Source: Bacteroidales bacterium (lineage in GTDB: Bacteria; Bacteroidota; Bacteroidia; Bacteroidales; Bacteroidaceae). Taken from it: 64,000 nucleotides of DNA. The notes beneath the pieces are model-generated. The model had not been told where the DNA came from. It was given only the letters and a program-made list of their open reading frames with translations, and did no database searches. The DNA lies in the NCBI GenBank assembly GCA_015060865.1, contig SUXS01000007.1, forward strand, positions 91,681 to 155,680, given 5' to 3'. Position numbers and translations under genes: made by a program. Shown in pieces: positions 1 through 7,983 of this stretch; positions within the stretch are counted from its first letter, which is position 1; each line of letters opens with the position of its first letter.

Positions 1-956
1 TCAAACAGAAGAAATAGTTCGTCCACCGTTTCCGCACGTAACATAGCTATCCGCAACTGTTTGAAATCTGGTAGCCCCTTAAACAAGGGCGTCGCTGCCA
101 AATGGCGGCGTATATGCAAGATGCCACGTCGCTCATCGAGCCTGGCAACACTCTGCTGCACCTCCTCACGCAGATATCCCAGACATTCGCTAAACGAAAG
201 CGAAGGTAACAAATCGCCCGTTTCAAGATAATACTTTATCTCACGGAATATCCAAGGTCGCCCAAAGCTAGCTCTCCCCACCATTATTGCATCTACCCCA
301 TAGCGGTCAAAGCACTCCTTCGCACGTTCGGGAGTAGTGATATCACCATTACCTATAATTGGAATAGATATGCGCGGATTGCGCTTCACTTCACCTATAA
401 GCGACCAGTCTGCCTCGCCTGTATACATCTGTGCACGAGTGCGTCCATGTATGGTCAAAGCCTGTATGCCACAATCCTGCAGCCGTTCAGCCAGATTTAC
501 TATAATCTTATGATCGTCATCCCATCCCAACCTTGTCTTCACCGTCACTGGCACCTTTACCGCATCCACCACAGCACGTGTAATCTCCAGCATCAACGGG
601 ATATTTTGTAGCATACCAGCGCCCGCTCCCTTTCCTGCCACGCGCTTCACAGGACAGCCAAAATTCAGATCTATCACATTCGGATTCACCTCCTCCACTA
701 TACGAGCTGCTTCAACCATGGTGGCAACATCCTTACCATAAATCTGAATGGCCACAGGGCGTTCTTCATCGCTAATGGCTAATTTCTGAATTGATTTATT
801 CACTTGCCGAATTAATGCATCGCTCGACACGAACTCCGTATACACAAAATCCGCACCAAACCGCTTGCACATCAAACGGAATGAAGCATCGGTGACATCT
901 TCCATTGGAGCCAACAAGACCGGATACTTCCCTAAGTCAATGCCAGCTATCTTCAT
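1..956 (-). CDS. dusB: tRNA-dihydrouridine synthase (DusB-like), 3' end cut by window edge
   Basis: FMN-dependent enzyme that reduces specific uridines in the tRNA D-loop. Reading the minus strand from the ATG at 954-956 gives an open frame to the window edge with no stop, so the C-terminus lies outside. The family marks are an N-terminal APMEDVTD, then YTEFVSSD, then IQIYG and the catalytic-loop block DLNFGCPVKRV with the active-site Cys. The start overlaps the korB stop as ATGA, so it is probably translated as the last visible gene of the kor operon. Assignment to the DusB subgroup rather than another Dus is by overall similarity and less certain. Confidence 0.9.
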   Translation of the reverse strand, partial: MKIAGIDLGKYPVLLAPMEDVTDASFRLMCKRFGADFVYTEFVSSDALIRQVNKSIQKLAISDEERPVAIQIYGKDVATMVEAARIVEEVNPNVIDLNFGCPVKRVAGKGAGAGMLQNIPLMLEITRAVVDAVKVPVTVKTRLGWDDDHKIIVNLAERLQDCGIQALTIHGRTRAQMYTGEADWSLIGEVKRNPRISIPIIGNGDITTPERAKECFDRYGVDAIMVGRASFGRPWIFREIKYYLETGDLLPSLSFSECLGYLREEVQQSVARLDERRGILHIRRHLAATPLFKGLPDFKQLRIAMLRAETVDELFLLF

Positions 957-1954
957 TGCACTTCCCAAGTATCGTTGGTAAGGAGGAGTTCCTCGAAGGT
1001 GTGGTAGGCCTTCTTCTCCTTCACCTCGGCAATCTGCGCCTCTACAGCCTCATCATAGGTGGGTGCCTCCACATCACGGATGACACCGAGGGCAATGGGG
1101 AAGTCGGGGCCTTCCATCAGCGCCAACTTGAGCTGCAGGGTATTGTCCTCACAGTGGGCATCGTGTACGAGGATGTCGTCGATAGTCACGCCATTCTCAC
1201 CAATCTTTACCACCTTGAGGCCGAAGCCCTCTTGCATAAGTCCGTACTCGTTGTTCACACCGAATACCATGGGCTGACCATGACGCAGGTAGATGGCATT
1301 CTTGGCGCGTCCCTCCTTATTATACACGCTGTCGTGGGTACCGTCGTTGAAGATGACACAGTTTTGCAGTATCTCACACACCGAAGCACCCTTATGAGCA
1401 TGAGCAGCTTTGAGGATCTCTACGGTGCCTGGAGCATCGGTCGCCACGGCACGGGCAAAGAAGTGCCCTCGGGCACCGAAACAGAGTTCGGCCGGGCGGA
1501 AGGGATCTTCCACTGTACCGTAGGGGCTTGACTTGCTCACGAAACCACGCGGACTCGTGGGCGAGTACTGCCCCTTGGTGAGGCCGTAGATGCGGTTGTT
1601 GAGCAATATCATGTTGAGGTTGATATTGCGGCGATTGGCGTGGATGAAGTGGTTGCCACCGATGGCGAGGCCGTCGCCATCGCCGCTCACCTGCCATACA
1701 GAAAGCTCGGGATTGGCCACCTTGCAGCCTGTGGCGATGGCAGCAGCACGTCCGTGGATGGTGTTCATGCCATAGGTATTCATGTAGTGGGGCAAGCGAC
1801 TCGAACATCCGATACCAGATATCACGGCGATATTGTGCGGAGCCACGCCTATCTCGGCCATAGCCTTATGGAGGGCGGCGAGGAAGAAGTGGTCACCACA
1901 GCCGGGACACCAGCGCGGCTGACCTTTCTTGTAATCTTGTGCTGTATAACTCAT
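953..1954 (-). CDS. korB: 2-oxoglutarate:ferredoxin oxidoreductase, beta subunit
   Basis: Thiamine-pyrophosphate-binding half of the enzyme that decarboxylates 2-oxoglutarate to succinyl-CoA and reduces ferredoxin, an anaerobic substitute for the 2-oxoglutarate dehydrogenase complex. The 333 residues have the usual beta-subunit length. CPGCG (Cys16, Cys19) and Cys50 are likely iron-sulfur ligands, and GDGDG at 91-95 followed by N101 is the TPP/Mg motif. It works with KorA, but here a GxxExxY gene and repeats separate it from korA. Its TGA overlaps the dus start. 2-oxoacid specificity is inferred from the family; other 2-ketoacid substrates are possible. Confidence 0.93.
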   Translation of the reverse strand: MSYTAQDYKKGQPRWCPGCGDHFFLAALHKAMAEIGVAPHNIAVISGIGCSSRLPHYMNTYGMNTIHGRAAAIATGCKVANPELSVWQVSGDGDGLAIGGNHFIHANRRNINLNMILLNNRIYGLTKGQYSPTSPRGFVSKSSPYGTVEDPFRPAELCFGARGHFFARAVATDAPGTVEILKAAHAHKGASVCEILQNCVIFNDGTHDSVYNKEGRAKNAIYLRHGQPMVFGVNNEYGLMQEGFGLKVVKIGENGVTIDDILVHDAHCEDNTLQLKLALMEGPDFPIALGVIRDVEAPTYDEAVEAQIAEVKEKKAYHTFEELLLTNDTWEVQ

Positions 1955-1969
1955 ATAGACTTATTTTTT

Positions 1970-2000
1970 AACCACAGATTTCACGGATTACTCTGATTAA
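1970..2000. repeat. Partial copy of the CACAGATT palindromic repeat
   Basis: Begins ACCACAGATT like the two full copies at 2047 and 2519 but diverges after about 20 bases. It lies just upstream of korB, between the full copy and the korB start, and looks like a degraded left half. Confidence 0.6.
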
Positions 2001-2046
2001 TTATTGAGAGTAACATGTCTTCTGCTGTTTGTTTTTTATTTTCTCT

Positions 2047-2117
2047 ACCACAGATTACGCAAATTACACGGATTAGTAATATGAATAATAATCTGAGAAA
2101 TCTGTGTAATCTGTAGT
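2047..2117. repeat. Palindromic intergenic repeat, copy 1 (downstream of GxxExxY gene)
   Basis: 71-base element starting ACCACAGATT and ending AATCTGTAGT, so the ends are inverted. It shares a central block (GTAATATGAATAA then ATCTGAGAAATCTGTGTAA) with the copy at 2519-2590 in the same orientation. With that copy it brackets the GxxExxY gene as direct repeats. Confidence 0.85.
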
Positions 2118-2121
2118 TTTA

Positions 2122-2499
2122 CTATATTATAAAACGTTCGTAGCGCAATGATGATTCTCCAAAGTTGACAAGCAAAGCGACCTCAGCGTCAGCTACCTTA
2201 CCATAGTTGATGGCTTGTGCACGGTGGATGTCCTCCAATTCCTTCACAGCTTTCAGCTCTACAATGATATGGTCAAAGCAGATGAAGTCAGGGACAAATA
2301 GCGAATCCAATTGTACTCCTCGGTATGAGACATGTATTGGCTCTTCACGCTTGTAGGGAATACCTTGCGCTTGAAATTCTATCTCCAATGCATCTTGATA
2401 GACCTTCTCGGTAAAGCCACATCCCAGATACTGGTGCACAGCCATAGCTGCACCAATAATCTGATATGTCTCTTCCTTATATATGAAGTTGCCTGTCAT
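2122..2499 (-). CDS. GxxExxY protein (PD-(D/E)XK superfamily-like)
   Basis: Small protein of unknown cellular role in the GxxExxY family (Pfam PDDEXK_3). I choose the internal ATG at 2497-2499 (125 residues, starting MTGNFIYKEE), because the upstream extension runs into the flanking repeat. Seen: the signature GFTEKVY near 28-34, then D71 and ELK at 81-83, which fit a D...ExK nuclease-fold site. It sits between korA and korB on the same strand with a palindromic repeat on each side, so it looks like an inserted module rather than a kor component. Nuclease activity has not been shown for most of this family and is inferred. Confidence 0.85.
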   Translation of the reverse strand: MTGNFIYKEETYQIIGAAMAVHQYLGCGFTEKVYQDALEIEFQAQGIPYKREEPIHVSYRGVQLDSLFVPDFICFDHIIVELKAVKELEDIHRAQAINYGKVADAEVALLVNFGESSLRYERFII

Positions 2500-2518
2500 G
2501 ATGCTTACTTTCTTGTCA

Positions 2519-2590
2519 ACCACAGATTTCGCGGATTGCACGGATTGGTAATATGAATAAATAATCTGAGAAATCTGTGTAATCTGTGGT
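2519..2590. repeat. Palindromic intergenic repeat, copy 2 (upstream of GxxExxY gene)
   Basis: 72-base element with arms ACCACAGATT and AATCTGTGGT; nearly the same sequence as copy 1 at 2047-2117. It starts within what would be the N-terminal extension of the GxxExxY frame and ends 14 bases before the korA stop. Confidence 0.85.
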
Positions 2591-2604
2591 TTATATAAAC
2601 AATC

Positions 2605-4452
2605 CTAGTCCAAGAGGGGGGCCAAGTTTTGAACCAGTGTGCTGACTTCAAAGGGCTGTCCCTTTACCTCGTTGTACTGGCAAGGTGAGAATCCGTCGAC
2701 CTTCATGCGTAGCCACGCAGCCAGCTGGCCCGAGTTCTGCTCAGCCACCACCACCTTAGGATACTTGCGCAGCACCTCAGCGGTGTTCTTGGGCAGCGGG
2801 TTGATGTACTTGAAGTGGGCGAGCGCCACCTTCTTGCCTGCAGCACGCATCTCGTCCATAGCGGCATGAAGATGTCCGTAGGTACCGCCAAAGCCCACGA
2901 TGAGCAGGTCGGCATCTTCGGCATCGCCCTCTACTACGAGGTCGGGCACAGGGATGGCATCCACCTTCTGCTGGCGCAGGCGCGTCATCAAGTCGTGGTT
3001 CTCGGGGTCGGTAGAGATGGCACCTGTCTTGTTGTCCTTCTCCAAACCACCGAGGATATGCTGGAATCCTTCGCGTCCGGGCACTGCCCAGTAGCGCACG
3101 CCATTCTCCTCCTGACGCTGGTAGGGAGTCCATGTACCTTTCAGCTCTTCAGGCACATAAGGTGGATTGATAGCAGGATATTCAGCCAGGTTGGGCAGGC
3201 GGAAGGCACCAGAGCCGTTGGCCACGAAGGCATCGGTGAGCAGCACCACGGGAGTCATGTGCTCCAAGGCAATCTTACAAGCCATGTAGGCAGCATCGAA
3301 GCAGTCGGTGGGCGATGTGGCTGCCAATACCGGCATGGGCGATTCGCCGTTACGGCCAAAGAGCACCTGCAGCAGGTCGGTCTGCTCCGACTTAGTGGGC
3401 AGTCCCGTAGCGGGTCCTCCGCGCTGTACGTCGAGTACTACGAGCGGAAGTTCCATGATGACGGCGAGGTTCATCGCCTCGGACTTGAGGCAGATGCCGG
3501 GTCCAGAGGTGGATGTCACAGCCAAAGCGCCTGCAAACGAAGCGCCAACAGCCGAAGCGCATCCGGCAATCTCGTCTTCGCACTGTACGGTGGTCACGCC
3601 CAGCGACTTGTGCTTCGACAGCTCGTGCAGCACGTCGGTAGCCGGAGTGATGGGGTATGAGCCCAAGTAGAGCTTCAGGCCAGCCTTCTCGGCGGCTGCG
3701 ATGAAGCCGTATGCTGTGGCCTTGTTGCCCGTGATGTCCATATAGCGACCGGGCACCTTGTGCTTGGTCTCCACACGGTATACGTTGGTTGCCGAGCTAT
3801 GGGTGTTGTGTCCGTAGTCGTAGCCGGCCTGTATCACCTTGATGTTGGCCTCTGCCAATGCGGGTTTCTTGGCAAACTTCTCGCGTAGATAGTTGAACGC
3901 CACGTTGAGGTCGCGGTCGAAGAGCCAGCACACGAGTCCGAGGGCAAACATGTTGCGGCACTTGAGCACCGCCTTAGGTTCCATACCGCTGTCGGCGAGG
4001 CAGTCCTTCACCATCTGTGTGATGGGGCATGCCACTACGCGGTCGGCGTCGATATTCATCTCCGCCAAGGGATCCTCGGTGGCGAAAGCGGCCTTCTTCA
4101 GGTCCGACGGACCGAACGAGTCGGTATCTATAATAATGGTAGCGTCGGGCTTGGCATAGCGGTACTGTGTCTTCAGTGCAGCAGCATTCATGGCTACCAG
4201 CACGTCGCACAGGTCACCGGGGGTATACACCTTGCCCGAACCGATATGTACTTGGAATCCCGACACGCCCGTAAGGCTTCCTTGCGGGGCACGTATGTCG
4301 GCCGGATAGTCGGGGAAGGTACAAATGTCGTTACCTACGGTAGCCGATACGGTAGAAAAGATATTTCCCGCCAGCTGCATACCGTCGCCCGAGTCGCCGG
4401 AGAAGCGCACGATCACCTCGTCGCGCTCTTTTACGATGATTTGTTCACTCAT
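2605..4452 (-). CDS. korA: 2-oxoglutarate:ferredoxin oxidoreductase, fused gamma-alpha subunit
   Basis: Partner of KorB. At 615 residues it is the fused form: an N-terminal gamma domain (about residues 10-190, with VRFSGDSGDGMQLAGNIF) followed by the alpha pyrimidine-binding domain (from about residue 245, YLGSYPITPATDV) and the C-terminal domain II. It binds CoA and substrate and channels electrons to ferredoxin. It is the first gene of the minus-strand operon; 153 bases between its stop and the korB start region are not spent on a spacer but on a repeat-flanked GxxExxY gene. Codons are strongly C/G-ending, as in highly expressed genes of this window. Confidence 0.94.
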   Translation of the reverse strand: MSEQIIVKERDEVIVRFSGDSGDGMQLAGNIFSTVSATVGNDICTFPDYPADIRAPQGSLTGVSGFQVHIGSGKVYTPGDLCDVLVAMNAAALKTQYRYAKPDATIIIDTDSFGPSDLKKAAFATEDPLAEMNIDADRVVACPITQMVKDCLADSGMEPKAVLKCRNMFALGLVCWLFDRDLNVAFNYLREKFAKKPALAEANIKVIQAGYDYGHNTHSSATNVYRVETKHKVPGRYMDITGNKATAYGFIAAAEKAGLKLYLGSYPITPATDVLHELSKHKSLGVTTVQCEDEIAGCASAVGASFAGALAVTSTSGPGICLKSEAMNLAVIMELPLVVLDVQRGGPATGLPTKSEQTDLLQVLFGRNGESPMPVLAATSPTDCFDAAYMACKIALEHMTPVVLLTDAFVANGSGAFRLPNLAEYPAINPPYVPEELKGTWTPYQRQEENGVRYWAVPGREGFQHILGGLEKDNKTGAISTDPENHDLMTRLRQQKVDAIPVPDLVVEGDAEDADLLIVGFGGTYGHLHAAMDEMRAAGKKVALAHFKYINPLPKNTAEVLRKYPKVVVAEQNSGQLAAWLRMKVDGFSPCQYNEVKGQPFEVSTLVQNLAPLLD

Positions 4453-4753
4453 TGTCTTTAATATCTAAATATATCGGCTGCAAATTTCGGCATTTTTACT
4501 GAATAATGAAACACATTGCCCCATTATTTCCTATACTTATAACATTCTAAAACAATTAGGATTCTGCAAAAAGGCTAGAACCATTGCAAAAATATTTCAA
4601 CGCATCAATAAAATAGAAATCAAGAAATAATCGAACTCGGAAAGGGCAAGAATCATTAATCCTAAAGAAAACTATCAATGAGCCCAAGAAAAAGATAATG
4701 CCTCATCAGAGAACACACACCATGATAGTCCGACAGCAGAATCACTACTACAT
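4453..4753. other. Spacer between cstA 3' end and korA 5' end
   Basis: About 300 AT-rich bases without a convincing gene. It must carry the kor promoter on the minus strand. Minus-strand -7 candidates are TATTTTTG (4587-4594) and the weaker GAAATTTG (4481-4488), but neither has a well-spaced -33 box. I see no clear terminator hairpin for cstA. Confidence 0.5.
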
Positions 4754-6193
4754 TTAATACACTCCCAACGTACGTTTCCGCTTCCACACAGCGAACCATG
4801 CGATAGCCACGAGCACAGCTACACCACCGATGGCATACGACACCAGCTGAGGCAGTTGGAAGCCTTCGGGAGCGATGCAGATGTAGGTGACGCTGACACA
4901 GGTCATGAACAGGGCGGGGATAAGGGTTACCCAATAGGCATGCTTCTTCTGCTGCACCAAGTACACGGTGATGGCCCAGAGGGTGAAGACTGAGAGTGTC
5001 TGGTTGCTCCACGCGAAGTAGCGCCAGATTATCTTGAAGCCATCGGCATCGGCCAAGCTGTAGATGAGCACTCCCATCGTGACGAGGAAGAGCGGGATGC
5101 AGATGTAGAGGCGGCGACGGATAGTCTTCTGCTCCAAGTGCAGGATGTCGGCCAGGATGAGGCGTGCCGAGCGCAATGCCGTGTCGCCACTGGTGATGGG
5201 CGCAGCTACGATACCGAGGATGGCCACCACGCCACCGATGGCACCGAGCCAGTCCTTGGAAATCATCGTGGCCACCTTGGCACCGCTATAGGGGATGCCC
5301 GTAGCAGCATCTACCGTGCCGTGCTCGCCGAAAAACCACGTGGCAGCAGCAGCCCAGATGAGGGCCACGATACCTTCGGTGACCATAGCGCCGTAGAAGA
5401 TGGGGCGGCAGTGGCGCTCGTTCTTCATGCAGCGTGCCATGAGGGGCGACTGCGTGGCATGGAAACCGCTGATGGCACCACAGGCGATACTCACAAACAT
5501 CATGGGGAAGATGGGCGAGGGGTCGTACTTAGTACCGAAGCTATCCCACATCTCGGGCAGCTGGGGCGACTTGACATACAGCATGATAAGTACCCCGAAG
5601 GCCATGAAGAGCAGGGCGATGGCAAACAGGGGATAGATGCGCCCAATAATCTTGTCGATGGGCAGCAGCGTGGCCAATACATAATATAGGAAGATAGCGA
5701 CAATCCAGAAGTTCACATTCAACGCCTCGGGTGTCATACCCGCCAGCAGTTCGGCAGGCCCCGACACGAACACCGCGCCCACGAGTACCATCAGCACGAT
5801 GGTGAAGACGTTCATCACCGCCTTGGTGCGATTGCCCAGGTACTTGCCTATCAGTTCGGGCAGGTTGGCCCCATTGTTGCGGATAGAGAGGCAGCCCGAG
5901 AAAAAGTCGTGCACGGCACCGGCAAAGAGAGTACCGATAACAATCCATAGGTAGGATGCCGTACCGAACTGCGCTCCCATGATAGCGCCGAAGATGGGGC
6001 CGAGGCCCGCGATGTTGAGGAACTGAATCATGAAAATCTTCCACGTAGGCATGGGGATATAATCCACGCCATCGTTCATTGCCACAGCGGGCGTCTCACG
6101 CTTGGGGTCGGGACCAAAGATACGGTTCACAAAACCGCCATATACGATATAGCCGATGATGAGCAGGGCCAGTGCTACCGAAAATGTTACCAT
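4754..6193 (-). CDS. cstA: Carbon starvation protein A family transporter (short form)
   Basis: Inner-membrane transporter of the CstA family; characterised members import peptides or pyruvate. The 479 residues are almost entirely hydrophobic helices, starting FSVALALLIIGYIVYGGF. Family blocks include GAIMGAQFG, GAVHDFFSG, SIRNNGANLPELIG and AISGFHATQSPLMARC. It is shorter than the roughly 700-residue E. coli CstA and lacks the long C-terminal part, which is usual in this order. It stands alone with its own promoter about 105 bases upstream and a leader that can fold. The substrate cannot be read from sequence. Confidence 0.9.
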   Translation of the reverse strand: MVTFSVALALLIIGYIVYGGFVNRIFGPDPKRETPAVAMNDGVDYIPMPTWKIFMIQFLNIAGLGPIFGAIMGAQFGTASYLWIVIGTLFAGAVHDFFSGCLSIRNNGANLPELIGKYLGNRTKAVMNVFTIVLMVLVGAVFVSGPAELLAGMTPEALNVNFWIVAIFLYYVLATLLPIDKIIGRIYPLFAIALLFMAFGVLIMLYVKSPQLPEMWDSFGTKYDPSPIFPMMFVSIACGAISGFHATQSPLMARCMKNERHCRPIFYGAMVTEGIVALIWAAAATWFFGEHGTVDAATGIPYSGAKVATMISKDWLGAIGGVVAILGIVAAPITSGDTALRSARLILADILHLEQKTIRRRLYICIPLFLVTMGVLIYSLADADGFKIIWRYFAWSNQTLSVFTLWAITVYLVQQKKHAYWVTLIPALFMTCVSVTYICIAPEGFQLPQLVSYAIGGVAVLVAIAWFAVWKRKRTLGVY

Positions 6194-6214
6194 AACTAAC
6201 CAATACCTATCATG

Positions 6215-6277
6215 AATCTGTTTGAGTTTTTTACGTCAATATGCCTTGTCTTGACTTTTACCTTTATTAAACAGATT
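6215..6277 (-). promoter_or_regulatory. Foldable 5' leader of cstA
   Basis: Between the predicted cstA promoter and its ATG, AATCTGTTT (6215-6223) pairs perfectly with AAACAGATT (6269-6277), and inside that loop GTCAA (6235-6239) pairs with TTGAC (6251-6255). This gives a nested stem-loop in the untranslated leader. Function is unknown; translational control or an attenuator are options. Confidence 0.4.
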
Positions 6278-6297
6278 CGACTTTTCTAAATCGGCAG

Positions 6298-6328
6298 CAA
6301 AATTAGTGCAAGCTAGACGAATATGCAA
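6298..6328 (-). promoter_or_regulatory. Bacteroidetes-type promoter of cstA
   Basis: On the minus strand TTG (6326-6328), a 20-base spacer and TAATTTTG (6298-6305) match the -33/-7 consensus. It would give a leader of about 100 bases. Confidence 0.65.
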
Positions 6329-6346
6329 GTTATTAGAATGTTATTA

Positions 6347-7798
6347 TTACTTAATTAGCATGGGTATACTCTCATTCCCATAACGGTCTATAGCAGTCAC
6401 CGCATAATGGCACCTTTGCCCCTGTGAAAAATCTTTATAGATCGTATCATGCAATGAGGCACGAAGCAGATTTTTCGGATGGGAAATGTTTATTGGCAAA
6501 CTATCGCAACGATAGATATTATAAGCAACAACATCAGAATCCTTCGAAGCGCTCCATTGGAGGGTCATCATTATCGAAGTCTGCTGTACAGTCGCACAAT
6601 TGGGGGGCTGAGGGGCTATTGAATCCAACCACACCATTGCAGGAGGAAGTGCAGGAGAAGAGTAAAACAGACGCAAATAATCATATACTCCTTTCGTATT
6701 ATCGGTGACAAACTTGGAACGGAACTGCGCTGCCCCCCCAGTAGGATGGGCTCGTATCACATTGAGTTGACGAACAATCTCTTCAAGATTCCAATTTTTC
6801 TCATCAGGGTGAAGTTGATAAGTGCCCATACCTGCAATGACATGGCGTCCATAGCTATGTTCATGCCAGTCTGTAACAAAGGGATAAAAATGCCTCCCTG
6901 CATAGTAGAGCATGGGAAAGAGAGCATCAATGATACCTTCACGCATCCATTCCTGGGCTTCTTGGTGTACGGTATGATAGGCATTCCACCCATAACTGCC
7001 GTAACGCGAAGTATCGCCATGCTTACCCAGTGTTGCTGCGCTCACACACACCCATGGTTTGATGCCTTTGACCTTAGCGTAAAGGGTACGCATAAGAGTG
7101 GTAATGTTACTTCTCCTCCAATCGTTCTTGCTCTGCCCTCGTTGCTTTGATTGATTGTAGAAAGTGACGTCAGGATAGCTACTATTCCCTTCAGGATAGC
7201 GTATATAGTCGAAGTGTATCCCGTCAACGTCGTACCGCATTACCAATTCCTCAACAAGTGCGCTGAGATGTTCTATAGTGCCAGGATGCGATGGTTCCAT
7301 GTACCAAGCTCCCTTGAACCGAGTACATTGACTGCGTTTCTTTGCAGGAAGCGATTGTCGGTCATGCCCCTGCACATAGGCTGCATCACCCAAAGGAATG
7401 GTCACAAGCCAAGCATGAAGCTGCATACCGCGCCGATGACACTCTTCTATTGCAAGGGCTAAAGGGTCATAGTCAGGTGCCACACCATGCCTTCCGCTGA
7501 ATACAGGAGCGAAAGGTTCTATATCTGAAGAATATATGACATCGCCACGGATACGTGTCTGCAATAAGACCGTATTGATATTGATGGCTTGCAAGCTATC
7601 AAGAATAATACTAAGATGAGCACGCTGGGCTGCATAGTTACCTTGATGTTCCTCACGTGGCCAATCAAGTCCCTTGATGGTGGTAAGCCATACAGCACGA
7701 TACTCACGTTTAGGTGAATCGACAAACTGCGCAAGGACATGTGTAGGTATGATAATAGCTATTAGGAAACCCCATAGCATCCGTGCCAAAATTTTCAT
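6347..7798 (-). CDS. Secreted GH10-like glycoside hydrolase (GHL10/DUF187) with fibronectin-III-like tail
   Basis: Predicted exported hydrolase, 483 residues. Residues 1-23 form a signal peptide ending HVLA-Q. The GHL10 domain (about 30-370) has EYRAVWLTTIKGLDWP, NTVLLQTRIRGD, the DPLALAIEECHRRGMQLHAW strand and GIHFDYIRYP, a typical TIM-barrel region with acidic residues. A fibronectin-III-like module follows (about 385-483, LQWSASKDSDVVAYNIYR). Family members are annotated as glycosyl hydrolases and some act on cell-wall or other glycans; the substrate here is unknown. The -7 box lies only 4 bases before the ATG, so the mRNA may be leaderless. Confidence 0.85.
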   Translation of the reverse strand: MKILARMLWGFLIAIIIPTHVLAQFVDSPKREYRAVWLTTIKGLDWPREEHQGNYAAQRAHLSIILDSLQAININTVLLQTRIRGDVIYSSDIEPFAPVFSGRHGVAPDYDPLALAIEECHRRGMQLHAWLVTIPLGDAAYVQGHDRQSLPAKKRSQCTRFKGAWYMEPSHPGTIEHLSALVEELVMRYDVDGIHFDYIRYPEGNSSYPDVTFYNQSKQRGQSKNDWRRSNITTLMRTLYAKVKGIKPWVCVSAATLGKHGDTSRYGSYGWNAYHTVHQEAQEWMREGIIDALFPMLYYAGRHFYPFVTDWHEHSYGRHVIAGMGTYQLHPDEKNWNLEEIVRQLNVIRAHPTGGAAQFRSKFVTDNTKGVYDYLRLFYSSPALPPAMVWLDSIAPQPPNCATVQQTSIMMTLQWSASKDSDVVAYNIYRCDSLPINISHPKNLLRASLHDTIYKDFSQGQRCHYAVTAIDRYGNESIPMLIK

Positions 7799-7802
7799 GG
7801 TG

Positions 7803-7834
7803 CAAAATTAGCACAAGCTGAGAGAAGAATCAAA
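7803..7834 (-). promoter_or_regulatory. Promoter of GH10-like gene, almost touching the ATG
   Basis: Minus strand TTTG (7831-7834), 20-base spacer, TAATTTTG (7803-7810), then CACC and the ATG at 7798. With the usual Bacteroidetes distance, transcription would start at or within a base or two of the start codon. Confidence 0.7.
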
Positions 7835-7983
7835 TTAAATCGAATAAATCCGAGATAAAGTATGATTACCATTCATTAAAACAGAAAAAGCTCTACACAA
7901 AAGAACAAGGAAGCAGGGACTATTAATAAACGAAGTGAGACATGCCTAAATCACATCTCACTCCGCTTGACGAAATATAGATT

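Noticed and set aside
905..1531. 208-residue frame antisense to dus/korB
   Set aside because: Overlaps two certain genes and shows only low-complexity hydrophobic composition.
2815..3660. 281-residue frame antisense to korA
   Set aside because: Shadow of korA; no family features, no promoter.
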